From positions 41,460 to 105,459 of the forward strand of contig JAUCBJ010000021.1 of assembly GCA_032718475.1 (NCBI GenBank): 64,000 nt of DNA, read 5' to 3'. This document shows positions 20,996 through 34,400 of the stretch, piece after piece (positions within the stretch are counted from its first letter, which is position 1; each line of letters begins with the position of its first letter). The notes under the pieces were generated by a model. The model was not told the DNA's origin and ran no database searches. It was given only the letters and a program-made list of their open reading frames with translations. Position numbers and translations under genes: made by a program. The DNA is from Nemertoderma westbladi. Its lineage: Eukaryota > Xenacoelomorpha > Nemertodermatida > Nemertodermatidae.

Positions 20996-22720
20996 GAGTA
21001 TCTACAGCTATTTTACTCATGGCTATTATTATCATCACCTTTCATCTGATTGGTCCAGGATGCAGGGCCGGGTGGAACCACTTAGCAAAATCAATGTTTC
21101 TTATTAAATTAGCTCTATTTCCTTGTACTTTCAGTGACCTATGGCTTTCTAATTCCCTCCCAATATTGTAAATTTGTGCTTCGTTATGCGGTGAGTGCAA
21201 AACAAAGACCAAAGACCCACTGTACAAAACAACGAGGTAAAGTCGCGTCTCAAAGAGCGTTAGGTCCCAAAGATCGTTAGGTCCCATTGCAATTTAAAGG
21301 AGCAGGTTAATAAAAGAGCAGGTTAAAGAGGCGTGTTGGGGGAACCAAAACAATTAATTTTATTCTATGTTGGTTTTAGTTTTAGCATATTGAACAGTCT
21401 TGTGGTAGCTTGTTTATCATCAACTTGTAAAATCTTAGGGAGTTATGAAAATAGACCAATAATTCAGAATATGAATCTAACTTGAGTAATAATTCCGCCC
21501 GTGTTTAACTGCCTATATTTATTGAATTGGAGTTGAGATGTTAATGCAACTGCAATAAAATATGTAATATTATGGGTTTTGTTACGAAATTGAAAAATCA
21601 AGGAAGCATGTCACCACGGAGGGGATGAACCAGCGCTTGATATATTGGAATGTTTTATTAATGTTTTCTTTTATACCTATCAGCTAGGTATACCAGATGG
21701 ACTTTCATCAGATCTCTTTTCATAGGATTTAGACAAACTGAAACTGACAAACTAAATAACAGAAACCCTAGAGTTATTTACGAATCACAGGTTTTGCAAA
21801 GAAAGCCTTTACAGAAAGCTCAATTCCACAGAAAGCGGGTATCATGTATACCCAACATCTACCCAACTTAAACCATGTAAAAAATGACCTAGTGTAAACC
21901 CTCTTCTTGCCATTTCATTCCTGTTGTATAGTAGTAGCCTACATCAATCACTATGTGTTTTATTATGTTTCTAATTAATATTCATTAGTTAATATATTGC
22001 ATTTAGTTAATAGTCAATATGTTTGTAACAACTTGGATAATTTGATATCATTTGAAGAATTCCGCTCAGAAAAAAAAATGGGCCACTGCCAGCCTTTGTC
22101 TTGAAGTTCAATGAGTCTTGTACCAGTAGCAGTGATTCGAAGCAACGTAAATCTGGTTAGGGTGGTGGTACTACCCTCATGGTCTATTAACTTTGGGATA
22201 ATCATATTTCAGCCAATAAAAGAGTGTGTTATATAATGATATAGCAAACAGCTTCTGGGTTGTTGTATTTCTCGACATGCTCGCTATGAGATTTTGAATA
22301 GAGCTGTTCCTAAGATTTATACTTTCTTCGGTGATGTTTATAGGGATGACAGTATGACAATTAACATGGGCAGTGATTTTTTATGTCCTTTTATTTGGCT
22401 TTTTTTGTCCCTTTTTTTTTTACGAATTATGCATAATGACTTTTGTTGTCCTTTTAATGATTTTTATTGTCCTTTTAATGACTTTTTATGTATGTATTTC
22501 TTCAAACTGTCAGACTGCTGATTTCTGGACTGTCAGACAGTTGATTTCACTATGCCTGTGCCAAAACATTCCATGATTCCATGATTTATAGACTATGAGA
22601 TAGATTTCCATATGCGCCTGTGGTAAAAAGACTCTATATTTAATAGTTTGTGGTTGATGTCGATAATCGATTACCACATGACGTAGCAAAACACTCATTT
22701 TATAACCAAAAACAATTACC
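20996..22720. other. Intron sequence, nothing firm
   Basis: No supported gene. A diverged single unit of the 68-bp repeat (aaaggagcaggttaataaaagagcaggttaaagaggcg) lies near 21297-21345, outside the main array. The reading frame 21042-21287 (minus) is not recognisable. Confidence 0.4.
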
Positions 22721-22721
22721 A

Positions 22722-23365
22722 ATTGATGGAAAGGAGCAGGTTAAGGCCGAGTTTTCTAACCAAAACAATAAACAGTCACTTTACCAAATCAGGGAAAGGA
22801 GCAGGTTACAGAGACGGGATTTTCTAACCAAAACAATATACGATCACTTAACTAATTGAGGGAAAGGAGCAGGTTACAGAGGCGGGATTTTCTAACCAAA
22901 ACAATAGACGATTACTTAACTTATTGAGGGAAAGGAGCAGGTTACAGAGGCGGGATTTTCTAACCAAAACAATAAACGATCATTTAACTAATTGAGGGAA
23001 AGGGACAGGTTACAGAGGCGGAATTTTCTAACCAAAACAATAAACGATCATTTAACTAATTGAGGGAAAGGGGCAGGTTTACAGAGGCGGGATTTTCAAA
23101 CCAAAACAATAAACGATCATTTAACTAATTGAGGGAAAGGAGCAGGTTACAGAGACGGGATTTTCTAACCAAAACAATAAACGATAACATTACCAATTGA
23201 GAGAAAGGAGCAGGTTACAGAGGCGGGATTTTCTAACCAAAACAATAAACGATAACATTACCAATTGAGGGAAAGGAGCAGGTTACAGAGGCAGGATTAT
23301 CAAACCAAAACAATAAACGATCATTTAACTAATTGAGGGAAAGGGGCAGGTTACAGAGGTGGGCC
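22722..23365. repeat. 68-bp tandem repeat array, about ten copies
   Basis: Unit gggaaaggagcaggttacag + aggcgggattttctaaccaa + aacaataaacgatcatttaac + taattga. The word gcaggtta recurs near 22736, 22803, 22870, 22938, 23006, 23074, 23142, 23210, 23278 and 23346. The inner units are very similar; the first is diverged. Read through, the units do not keep one frame open. Confidence 0.9.
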
Positions 23366-25283
23366 TTCTGTGCTGTTGGAAGTAGTGGTGCCGCTATCCG
23401 TAACACTACTCAGACAGTCGTCATGATCCATTATTGATTATAAAACTAATACAGTAATAGGCCTAAATTATGTGAAAGGTATATCCACATTTTCCACAAT
23501 CCTGCAATCCAGTTTGGCCTATCAATTATTTAAAATTTATTAGCACAACCGGATTTAAATCGCCATTACCGTATTTAAATGGTAGGCTACACAGTAGGCC
23601 TATAGCAGTACCGGTGCCGGTACCGGTACTAAAATACAGAAATACCTGCTTTATACCTACATCTGTACATACAATACAGCAAAATAGTGCTATATATACT
23701 AATACCGGTACTGATAGCCTGAGAGAACAGCAGTAGAGAAACCGGTAGCATGGAACCTAACATTAGACTTTTGGAGGACATAAAAAATAAAAAAAAAGAC
23801 AAAAAAAGGATTTAAACGGACAATAAAAATTATTGCGATTAACATGTAGAAATGTTCATGGATGGTCAATTAACTTTACTTTCAGTTCTAGGTCTAGTTC
23901 AGGTCTAATGGATGATTTTGGCCTCTACTCTTGCCTTGCAGATTCCAAATAGGTAAGGACTACTGCACCATTTCATTTTATTTCCCCAAATACTATTTTC
24001 ATTCATTTTTGCACTATTCACAATATTCCCGTGATAACCGTAATACCAATTCCACATTACTGATAGGACTACCAATTACATCAGAATCTAACAATACTGG
24101 TACTATTGGGTGTTAAGTAAATGTGCCCTTAATAGAAATCAATGCTTGTAAACCTGCCAATGATATACCGACCCCAGTTCTTGTTGAACCTGAGGTATAT
24201 ATTGATGATGAGTCAAAGAAGCTGTTTGTTTTATCTTTAGACCCATCATGGCTGATTAAAGTTCGAATGTAGTCCTCCAAGCTAATTATTGGTTGTCAGC
24301 CGAAGTGATGTGGAATATTTTGAGGATTGTGGGTGGATAGCTTATAATTATAGCAAATATAATTTTGTTGATTATACATTAGATTATGTAGATTAAGGAT
24401 TTACATTACGAGTCAGGAATTGATAACTGATTATTGATAATTGATAAATTTACTCTTCATGAGCTTTATGAGAATAATTCAATGTTTATACAATATGATG
24501 ATTACTTGGTACCAAGTGCTGTGGTCATGTGGAGTGGAATGTTGTTGATGTTTCATCGGCCAGCTCCTATGGTACTGTATTATTCCATGGCGAGTAGTTC
24601 CTTGGATTTATACATCCCATAGTAGCCTATTATATTTGTTTTGATTTACCTAACATGTTTCAACTATTGTAGAAGATCGATTTGATTTGGTTTGTCAAAG
24701 ATGTTACAACTGTAAACCTTAGAATTTATACAAAAGGAGGAGGACTTAAAGCCTGGGTTATTGTTTCCTGGTTACATCATCACTGCTACTAAAGAAGAAA
24801 GGGACAGTTTTAAAACAAATTTCTTTGCTGTAAAAATTGGTGTTATCAAATATGTCCCCAATTGAAGACTTCAGGGAAGAATTATTAAAATATGTTCCAA
24901 ATGTTGATATCAAAACTCATTAGGTTTCTGCTCAACATACTGAAAATTCGGATAGCTGATGCTTTTGAGGAAAAGTTTTAATCAGGACTCCTATTGGTTC
25001 TAATTTGAATGTGGTAGAAGATAATATACTTTGCTATTTGAAAGTGAAAGTAATTTTCGAATGAATAATTAATGACTGTTTCTTTCCTTTAACATAAATC
25101 AGTTCCTTATACCAATTTGTGGGGGCTTTGTTCCAATTTGTGGGGGCTTTGTTCCAATTTGTGGGGGCTTTGTTCCCAAGTTACCACTACCCAGGCCCTT
25201 GCTTGTTTCTGTAATCGAAATAATTCCCAACGCCATAAATATGTTAAAGTGGAATAATAAAAAAACAATAATAAAAAATATTT
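23366..25283 (+). other. Intron with decayed coding-like relics
   Basis: No intact gene. Around 24125-24280 a plus frame reads PVLVEPEVYIDDESKKLFV and LDPSWLIKV, and 24740-24870 reads GLLFPGYIITATKEERDSF; these look like fragments of an old transposon ORF, family unknown. A 21-bp unit (ccaatttgtgggggctttgtt) is repeated three times at about 25112-25175. ACCGGTACCGGT-like words cluster at 23600-23740. Confidence 0.4.
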
Positions 25284-25440
25284 TAATCTCAATCTACTTC
25301 GACCTCAAAAAAATTTGACATCAGAAATTTGAGTTTCTGTGCGTTAATGTGAATAAATTATATGAAAATACCAACATATTGGTTGACTGACTGATTTACC
25401 TAATGCTGCTGTACCGGTACATACCGAACTGTCAGACTGT

Positions 25441-26224
25441 ATGCCCTTGTCGACTATGATGGCAACTGTACCTTCACCTGGGAATGCCGCCAGTGGTTCC
25501 TCTATAACCACTTACCAGAATAATTCCCAGACACCGGAGGGGGGTGCTATGGAGTTGGAACTGGAAAAGCCGCCTAAAATTATTGTGAACTCGTGTCTGA
25601 CTTCTATAGTTCAAGATTTAGTGTCTCACTCGTTAAATGAGTCTTCCGAGTTATGCCTCCAGCACTATCTGCCTGAGGTGATTTTTGCAGGTAAACAGCT
25701 ACTGTTTGAGATGTTCGGGTGTAAAGTCATTAATCGCCAGGACACGGCAGATCGTTCAGCGGCTGCCGCGAATTTTCGGGATATATGGGACAACTGTTAA
25801 TCAACTTCCTGTAATCGCGGTTACCGCTATTGATGCTTTGTCCATGCCCCAGTTCCCTGGTCATGGGCTGACGGGCGTTGGTGCTGTCTGGGTCTATTGG
25901 TCTAAATCGGGCTAAAGCGCGGTACCGCCATCAGAAATCTACGTGAGTAGATTGGCAAATGAATTGACGGGTAAAGACTTGGCAGAAAACTTAACGTCGA
26001 TCGGGATATTGGTGAATGAGAAGTCAGTTGTTAAGGTTTTCCCACCAGACTCATGGTCAGCGAGTTTCAGGATAAAAGTTCGCCCGGAGGATCTGGACAT
26101 TTCCTTAGACCCCTCGGTGTGGCCATGTGGCATATTTGTGAGAAAGTGGGTTCACCATTCTCGTGGTTATAATCGAGGAGTCCCTAGCACTACCTGTACT
26201 GTTACCGGTAGTAGCAGAACTTAA
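25441..26224 (+). pseudogene. LINE ORF1 (nucleic-acid-binding-like), frameshifted
   Basis: Two ORFs in different frames: 25441-25800 (N-terminal, helical, PPKIIVNSCLTSIVQDLVSHS) and 25943-26224 (DSWSASFRIKVRPEDLDISL then DPSVWPCGIFVRKW). The V-W-P-x-G-[IV]-x-V-R-[KR] ending is common in ORF1 proteins of CR1/L2-type LINEs. The frames are joined by a region with a frameshift near 25800-25940. The exact fold is not certain. Confidence 0.6.
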
Positions 26225-26322
26225 AATCGTTAATTGATTTTTGGATTCCCAATGTATTTTGTACATTACTTTTCTATTTTAATATTCATATATTGGCATA
26301 ATGCTTATTCATATTTTTAAAA

Positions 26323-29300
26323 ATGGCTAATCAAACAATTTCGCAGAACATTGTATCGATTACATCTTACAATAGTACAGGTTTTGGCTCTGATAAAATA
26401 GACTTCATGAAGTGCGTGGCAGTTGGGTCTGACATTATGTGCTTGCAAGAGCATTTCATTTTAGACCACAATGCCCGCTATTTGAGCAAGGAATAATAGA
26501 TCCAGCAATTTATGTAAATGAAAATCAATTTGGCCATCCTAAGGGTGGCTTGGCAATTTTGGTTAAGCAGCCGCTAGCAAATTATATTGTTCAATATAAG
26601 ACAGCTAATTGGAGGTTGCAGGTTGTTAAATTTAATTTGCCGAATTCCGAGTTTGCGGTGATTAATGTATATTTTCCAGTTGACAATAGATCAACTACCA
26701 TTGTGTCGGATGAACTATTGGGTTTAGTAATCGATATTAGTGAGGCGATTTCCATTGTTAATACAGAAAATATATTTATTGCCGGTGATTTTAATACGGA
26801 TTTTGTACGCAATACAGCCCAAGTAGATTATGTGTCCTCCTTTCTTAATGATAATTTTCTACAGAATCTTTGGAATTTGTTTCCAATTGATTTTTCGTAT
26901 ATACATACTACTAGTGACTCTAGTTTTGCTTCCACTATTGATTATGTAATGTGTTCATCTGCCGTAATAGACTCATGTGTTGAGGGTGGGGTAGTACATA
27001 ATGGTACTAATTATTCTAACCATAGCCCAGTTTATATAAAATTTAAAATAGATAGTTTAAATGAAGGATTGGAATTTAAGCCGACTATTAGTAGACCAAG
27101 TTATAACCGTTCTAATCAAGTTCAACCTGAGCAATATTTTGACGATTTGAAAATAAAATTGACTAACATTAATTATCATAACCTGGAGTGCAATAATTTA
27201 CTTTGCACTGATTCTACTAACATTTCTGAGATAGATAGTCTAGCAGCAGGAATTACAGAGGCATTGCATAGCTCAGCGCAATTTCTGTGCAAGCCAGAAT
27301 CTGGGGGAGGTAGGAATAGCAACCGCCCAGTCCTTCCCGGATATGTACGTGAATATGAATATGAATATGTACGTCCTTATAAGGAGGACTCCATATTCTG
27401 GAACAGTGTATGTATTTCGGCAGGTAGGCCAAATGCCTCTGTAGGTAAACTATTCCAGATGAAACAATCTTCGAAAGCACAATATAAATATGCGGTTAGA
27501 AGACTAAAAGCTAAGACTGATGAAGTTAAGCGCAGTAAGCTAATAGAGAGTTTGTTAGTTAATAAATTAGATTTATTTACAGAGATTAAGAAGTTGAGAG
27601 GGAATATAGCAGGTCATAGTCAATCTATTGATGGTGAGTCTTCAAGTGAAGATATTGTTAATATATTTTTGGGGATTTATTCAAAATTATTTAATAAAGG
27701 TTATAGTTCTGACGTCACTGAACTTGAAAATAATATCAATGCTAAAGTGTCCAGCATGACTTCTGAAGAATCTCAATCCGTTACGCCCGGTCTCATTGCT
27801 GCCGCAATTGCGAAATTAAAGGGGTGAAAGTCTGATGTGTCATTTGATTTTGATGCGGATTGTTTAATCCATGGTCCGGAGGAATTATCTAAGGCGTTGT
27901 GTGTTTTGTTTAATTGTTGCCTCATACACGGTTATGTTCCTAAGCTCTTGCTGTTGGTCTCCCTTATTCCGTTGGTGAAGGATAAGTTAGGAGCTGTAGC
28001 GAGCTCATCGAACTATCGTGCGATAGCGATATCCTCTCTCATACTTAAGGTGTTTGAATGGGTAATGGTTATTTCCCAAAATGATTCGCTAAGGGTCGAC
28101 GAATTGCAATTTGGATTTCAGCGGAATTCTAGCACTTCCATGTGTACGTGGACGGCGAGTGTGGTAATTTCCCATTACTCCCGATTCTCGACACCAGTAT
28201 TTGGTTGCTTCATGGATTTGTCAAAGGCATATGACGTCATCGATTGGGTTTCCTTGTTTGTAGAACTCTTAAAGAAAGGTTTTTCGGTATTGTTCCTGCG
28301 TGTGTTGTTAGTAATATATCGAAGTCAGAGGTGTTCAGTTAAATGGGGTTCCACTTCTTTGTCCTCGTTGGGTATTTCTAATGGCGTGAGGCAACGGAGC
28401 ATCGCCTCACCACTTCTATTCAGTGTCGTGGTTAACGACCTAATAGATCGACGCGAAACTCTGGAGTTGGTTGCCACATAGGGTCACGTTACTACTGTAT
28501 AGTTGTCTACGCAGACGACATTCTACTTCTGTGCCCGTCCATAGCTGGTCTGCAGCACATGGTTGATATCGCTAGTCAATTTGCTAAGGACAATTCCATG
28601 AGTTTCAGTACAAACTCCAACCCAGAGAAGGGTAAGACCAAGTGTGTTCCCTTCGGGCAGCGTTGGTGCCCACCGACAGCGGATATTAAACTGAATGGGC
28701 TGAATCTTCCTTGGGTACAGCAGGTTCGCCATTTAGGAAACATATTTCACTATTCCAACGAGTTTGCCTCGGATATTAACTGTAAGCGCGGGAGTTTCAT
28801 TGGCAAATTAAACAGTCTTAGACAGGAATTTAATTTCGCTCACCCGAGCACCCTTTCGGAACTGCAACGAATTTATGCCACTAGCTTCTACGGTAGTTGT
28901 ATATGGGATTTATGGTCGCCACAGTGCATTCGATTAGGGTCAGCATGGAATATTAATTTACGGCTAGTTTGGGGTCTACCTTTCAATACGCATAAATTTA
29001 TTATTGAAAATTTGGTGCCGTTTCAACACCCGCATTCTATGCTATGTAGTAGATTTGTTACTTTTGCGAATATGCTACTTAATTTAGCTTGTAGTAAACC
29101 CTCCGTATATTATTTAGCAAATATGTGCTTATTTGACTGTAGAACTGTGTCGGGTGCTAATATGAAACGAATTGCTAATAAGTGTTCGAATGCGTTATTC
29201 GACTTAAATGTAAAAGGGTGCAAAAATACTATTCGGTATCCAATGGATGATGTAGGAAAGGCGAATATTTGTAAAGAAATTGTGGACTGTCGATATAATA

Positions 29301-29368
29301 ATTTGGAAGTGTTGGGTTTTAATAATGCCGAGCTGGAGTATATCTTACGGGATATTTGTGTGTCGTAG
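26323..29368 (+). pseudogene. LINE ORF2: endonuclease and reverse transcriptase, broken
   Basis: Starts at ATG 26323 with the endonuclease opening SYNSTGFGSDKIDFMK...LQEH, shifts frame near 26480, then continues to 27827 with IFIAGDFNTDF and the NHSPVYI site typical of AP endonucleases. After an in-frame TGA (27825-27827) the RT continues: SLIPLVKDK, NYRAIAISSLILK, LQFGFQRNSST, FMDLSKAYDV. Another frameshift near 28480-28510 precedes VVYADDILLL, then a C-terminal domain to 29368. Catalytic YADD is intact, but there are at least three disabling changes. Confidence 0.75.
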
Positions 29369-29595
29369 CTATACAATTTCATTGTAAACTTTATTGGTGT
29401 TCACTATTGTAATAAAATGTGTGATAATTATCATATAATAATTTGGTACAATTATTTACCGGTCGTATTAATTAATATAAATTTCCGTATTAATTTGTGC
29501 TACTACCTGCCGTATATCCTACGTAAACTGTACTCATATCATACTATGCATGTACGAATTAAACAATAATAATAATAATAATAAAAAATACTAAC

Positions 29596-30792
29596 TTGTT
29601 GACTTGGAAGTAGAACTGGTTATCGTAGATTGCGAATCAGTTGTGGAAGCTTGAGAAATTGATGTTGCAGTTTGGGAAACTGTTGTTGCAGTAAATCCAT
29701 GCGTTGTTGTTGATGCCATTATTGTTGTAGCTCCTGGTGTTGTGGGTCCATGTGTTGTTGTAGCTCCAGGTGTTGTTGTGGCTGCGGGTGATATTGTTGC
29801 GATAGGTGTTGTTGTGGGTCCAGATGTTGTGGCTCCATTAGTTGTTGTAGCTTCAGGTGTTGTAGCTCCTGGTGTTGTTGTAGCTCCAGGTGTTGTAGCT
29901 CCTGGTGTTGTTGTAGGTCCATGTGTTGTAGCAGCTCCTTGTGTTGTTGTGGCAATAGGTGTTGTTGTGGCTCCATGTGTTGTTGTAGCTCCAGGTGTTG
30001 TTGTAGCTCCGAGTGATGTTGTTGCGATAGGTGTTGTTGTGGGTCCAGGTGTTGTTGTGGCTCCATTAGTTGTTGTGGCTCCAGGTGTTGTTGATGCTAC
30101 AGGTGTTGTTGTAGCTCCTGGTGTTGTTGTGGCAATAGGTGTTGTTGTTGCTCCAGATGTTGTTGTAGCTCCAGGTATTGTTGTGGTTACAGGTGTTGTT
30201 GTAGCTGCAGGTGTTGTTGTGGCTACAGGTGTTGTTGTGGCTACAGGTGTTGTTGTAGCTCCAGGTGTTGTTGGGGCTGCTGGTGTTGTGGCTACAGGTG
30301 TTGTTGTAGCTGTCGGTGTTGTGGCAACAGGTATTGTTGTGGCTACAGGTGTTGTTATGGCTACATGTGTTGTTGTAGCTCCAGGTGTTGTTGTGGCTGC
30401 TGGTGTTGTGGCTACAGGTTTTGTTGTGGCTGTCGGTGTTGTGGCTACAGGTATTGTTGTGGCTACAGGCGTTGTGGTGGCTCCAGGTGTTGTTGATGCT
30501 ACTGGTGTTGTTGTGGCTACAGGTGTTGTTGTGGCTACAGGTGTTGTTGTGGCTCCAGGTGTTGTTGATGCTACTGGTGTTGTTGTGGCTACAGGTGTTG
30601 TTGTGGCTACAGGTGTTGTTGTGGCTCCAACTGTTGTTGATGCTGCTGGTATTGTTGTAGCTACAGGTGTTGTTGTGGCTACAGGTGTTGTTGTGGCTCC
30701 AAGTGTTGTTGATGCTGCTGGTGTTGTTGTGGCTACAGGTGTTGTTGTGGCTACAGGTGTTGTTGTGGGTGCAGTTGTGGATGTTTGGGTAT
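29596..30792 (-). CDS. Host exon: Thr/Pro-rich mucin domain
   Basis: 1197-nt exon. Acceptor TTATTCGCAG before 30792, donor GTTAGT after 29596; phase 1 at both ends (399 codon equivalents). In the frame set by these splice sites it encodes repeats of about six residues (TTTPVA, TTTPGA, TTTPAA), then a Ser/Thr-rich end (QTATSISQASTTDSQSTITS). No stops in this frame. Such a stretch would be densely O-glycosylated and extended: a mucin-like stalk between the TSP1 modules and the WxxW domain. Other frames and the plus strand are also open over most of the region (for example 357 codons on the plus strand), but this is a by-product of the 18-bp repeat; only this frame has matching splice sites and a mucin composition. 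Confidence 0.75.
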
Positions 30793-31487
30793 CTGCGAAT
30801 AAACATGTGCTATAATTTCACCAATGTTGTTTATGAAATTCAGAAATGAGGAAATGGAACAGACAAGATTTCAGGTTAGTATTATAACATAATCAACAAT
30901 TTTAGAAATATGGGTTGTCTGGTTTGTCATGTCAATTTTACATGATATAAAATTAAAGTTGACACAGTTGCACTGCTGTAGAGTCCCTTGATCTGGCAGC
31001 AATATGTGAATTACCATGAAACTTTTCAATAACTTTGTTCTTTGTTTGAAACTTTTTTCAATAATATATTTACGACCTCCATTTAACTGCAAAACAACCT
31101 CATCTAATGTTAAACAACATCACATCTCATTTACATGTACCTGTATATATAATAATAAAGGATCTGGCAGTGAGGAATCTTACAAGATTGGTAATTAATT
31201 CAGCAATAGGAAGTGTATGATATTAACATTGAAAGAAATATCACTTCAAAATTGATAGATATTTGATTTTCTGGGGCGAGAGGTAAGGTAGTAGTGAGCG
31301 GTCAGCCATTCATGAAACGTCTGTAGGAAGAAGACACTAAGCATTGATAATAAATAGGGAGTTACATAGCTGATCGTGAAATGTGGATGGTTTGCAATGT
31401 CTGGCCAGTGGTGTGGGCGATGTTTGTATGTATACTGAGTAATGAGGAATCTGCCATATTGATAAGCTTCAAACAAATTCCCTCTAT
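30793..31487. other. Intron sequence without recognised gene
   Basis: AT-rich intron upstream of the mucin exon; no repeat family or ORF recognised. Confidence 0.5.
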
Positions 31488-31499
31488 TAATAATTGTAA

Positions 31500-34400
31500 C
31501 AATACCGAAACACAATGTTAAAGTCATTGCTGGTGACCTGAATGCGCAAATTGGCCCAGAAGACATCAAGAGTTACACCTATAACACCAGTTCTAACAGA
31601 AATGGGTGCTTACTTTTAGACCTAATGGAAGAATGTGAATTGATACCAACAAACAACACATTCGAAAAGAGTAAGGGGAAGCTATGGACCTTTCAATACC
31701 CTAATGGAACCAAAGCACAACTGGATTACATCCTTATAAACAAAAAGTGGAGAAATAGCATGATCAACTGCGAGGCATACAGCTCGTTCAACCTAATTGG
31801 TTCGGACCACAGAATTGTGACTGCAGAGATCAGACTCAGTTTGAGAGCCAGCAAACCCAGGACAAGCAAGCAAATCAACTATGACTGGGAGAAACTCAGA
31901 ACTGACAATGCTGTAAAGGATCCTTATACAGTAGAAGTTCAAAACCGCTTTGAAGCACTTCAGTCAATGGATGAAGACCAATCCAGCGATTCAATATACC
32001 AGAATATAATAACATTTTAATGTTTTTAAACTCGATTTTAAACCCGATTTTAAACTCATTTTATATGCCGACGACAGTGCTCTTATTTTCTCTCATAAAG
32101 ATCCTATCCATATTTCCCAAAAGTTAAGTGCAGTTCTAGAATCCTGTAATGAGTGGTTGGTTGATAATAAGCTATCCATTCACTACGGTAAAACTGAAAG
32201 TATTTTGTTTGGTTCCAAAAGAAAGTTAAAGAAGGTAAATAAGTTTGAAGTCACTAGTAATGGACATAAGATTGAAAATAAAAAGGAAGTTAAATATTTA
32301 GGCGCCACATTGGATAACTGCTTATCAGGAGAAAGTACAGTGAAAAATATTTTCTCGAAAGTTAACAGTAGGCTTAGGTTTCTATACAGAAATAAAAATA
32401 GTTTAAACACCGACTCCCGCAAGTTACTTTGCTCTTCTTTAATACAGTGTCACATGGACTATGCGTGCTCTTCTTGGTATGAAGGCTTAACCAAACAGCT
32501 TAAATGTAAATTACAAGTAGCTCAGAATAAAGTAGTACGATTTATTAAAGACTACAAACCTAGGCACCACCTAACTCCAGATGACTTTTCTGAATCTGGA
32601 CTACTTAACTTAGATAGTAGAGTTAAGCAGCTACGCCTTAACCATGTGCATAAAGTGTATAATGGTAAATGTCCCAATTACCTAAAACAAAAATTCAACA
32701 GAGTGCGCGATACACACTCTTACAGTACCAGAGCTAGTGCTTCAAACTTCTACCTCCCGAATTGTAAATCCTTTGAATCTGATACTTTCTTTTTTAACGG
32801 CATAAAAAATTGGAACACTCTGCCTAATGAAATTAAAAACCTAAATAATCAACATTCTTTTAAATCTGCAGTTAAATCTCATCTCCGTGTGCAATGTAAA
32901 AATAGGTACAATAGTCCTACAGTAAGTTATTAGTTTATTAATTATTTACTATTTATACTGTAATTACGTTTTATAATAGATTGTTCTGTACATTACATCT
33001 TTATCGTTGAGTCGGACATTGTCACGCTCTCGGTAAAGTTGTACATGTACATAGTGTAATTACGTTTTATATTGGTTTTAGGTTAGCGTAGTGTAATATT
33101 GTATTTGTAACCAAGTAACATAAAGGTCCCCCTTGGAAATAAGCTGCAAAGCTTTAGGGGTAATCCTATATGTTATGTTGGACAATACCTTTATACCGGT
33201 ACATTGTTTGGTGTATTTGTTATTGTTTTTACATAATGTATAAATAAATCTATCTATCTATCTATAACAGCCCACAAGGAATCAGCTAAGAGGCAAATCC
33301 CCCAGAAACCTAAACGAAAACAGTATGTGCCATGGCAAAACTCTGAGGTTACTTGTAAGAGAGAAGATCTTAAGATAGCCTACAAAGTTAAAACCGAACA
33401 ACCAACAACCGAAAACATTAACAAGGTTGAGAAAGCTAAGGACGATCTTAAATTGGCCTACAACATCAGCCAGGAAAAGTACATACAGGATAAAACTGAA
33501 GCAATTACAATTGCTCACATACAGCAACAATCAAGACTTACCTGGCAAACTGTAAATGAGGTATCTGGTCGGAAAAGTTGTGCAAAGGGGCGCCTCAATG
33601 CCGATAGTCCTGAAGAACGTGTTGGGAAGTGGAAAAATCACTTCAGCAACTTGCTTGGGCAGCCACCAAACATCGAGGTCAGCCCTACAAGGGAAATATA
33701 TGACAAGACACTACCTATAGAAACAGGGGACTTCACACCTACCGAACTCCAAAGAAGCATTAAAAGCATGTCCAATAATAAAGCGAGTGGATTAGATGAA
33801 ATCCCAGTGGAGGTATGGAAAACCGGAGTGCTAAATAGACCATTATTGAATGTTTGCAACCGGATGTTAAAAGGGGAAAAGCCACCACCAATTTGGACTA
33901 AAGGTCAACTAAAGCCTCTCCCCAAGAAAGGAGACCTCGGCATACCAACAAACTATCGTGGGATCTGTCTGCTTGTGGTGTCTGCCAAAATATACAATAA
34001 AATGATTCTATATAGGATTAGGTCTCACATAGAGAAACTACTGCATAAGAGCCAAAACGGATTTCGACCAAGTAGATCAACAATAGTTCAGATACTTGCA
34101 CTACGGAGACTGATTGAAGGAATTAAGTCGAAGAATCTCCCCGCAGTCATGACTTTTGTGGACTTCAAGTTCGACTCCATCCATAGAGGTAAAATGCTTG
34201 AAATTCTAAGAGCTTATGGAATACCAGAAGTAATTGTTGCTGGCATTGGGTTGTTATATTGTGACACAGAAATGCAGGTACTCTCACCAGATGGTGAAAC
34301 TGAGTTTTTCTCAATCCTGGCTGGCGTACTGCAAGGTGACACATTAGCACCATTACTATTTGTAATTGTGCTGGATTACGCAATGAGGACGGCAATGAGC

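Larger units (their letters stand above)
25284..29588 (+). mobile_element. Two-ORF LINE, CR1/L2-like group, near full length
   Basis: ORF1 (25441-26224) and ORF2 with AP-like endonuclease (26323-27827) and RT (27828-29368), then a 200-bp 3' UTR and an (AAT)n tail at 29560-29588. Possible target duplication aataataaaaaata near 25270-25283 and at the tail, but it is low complexity. The tail lies next to the host mucin exon donor at 29595. Stops and frameshifts make the copy inactive. Confidence 0.75.

Noticed and set aside
22730-23365. CRISPR array
   Set aside because: Regular 68-bp units are repeated as a whole; there are no unique spacers, and the context is animal intron.
29742-30815. Long plus-strand ORF of Val/Ala/Gly/Pro residues
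   Set aside because: Open only because of the 18-bp repeat; no splice or start context, while the minus Thr/Pro frame has matching splice sites.
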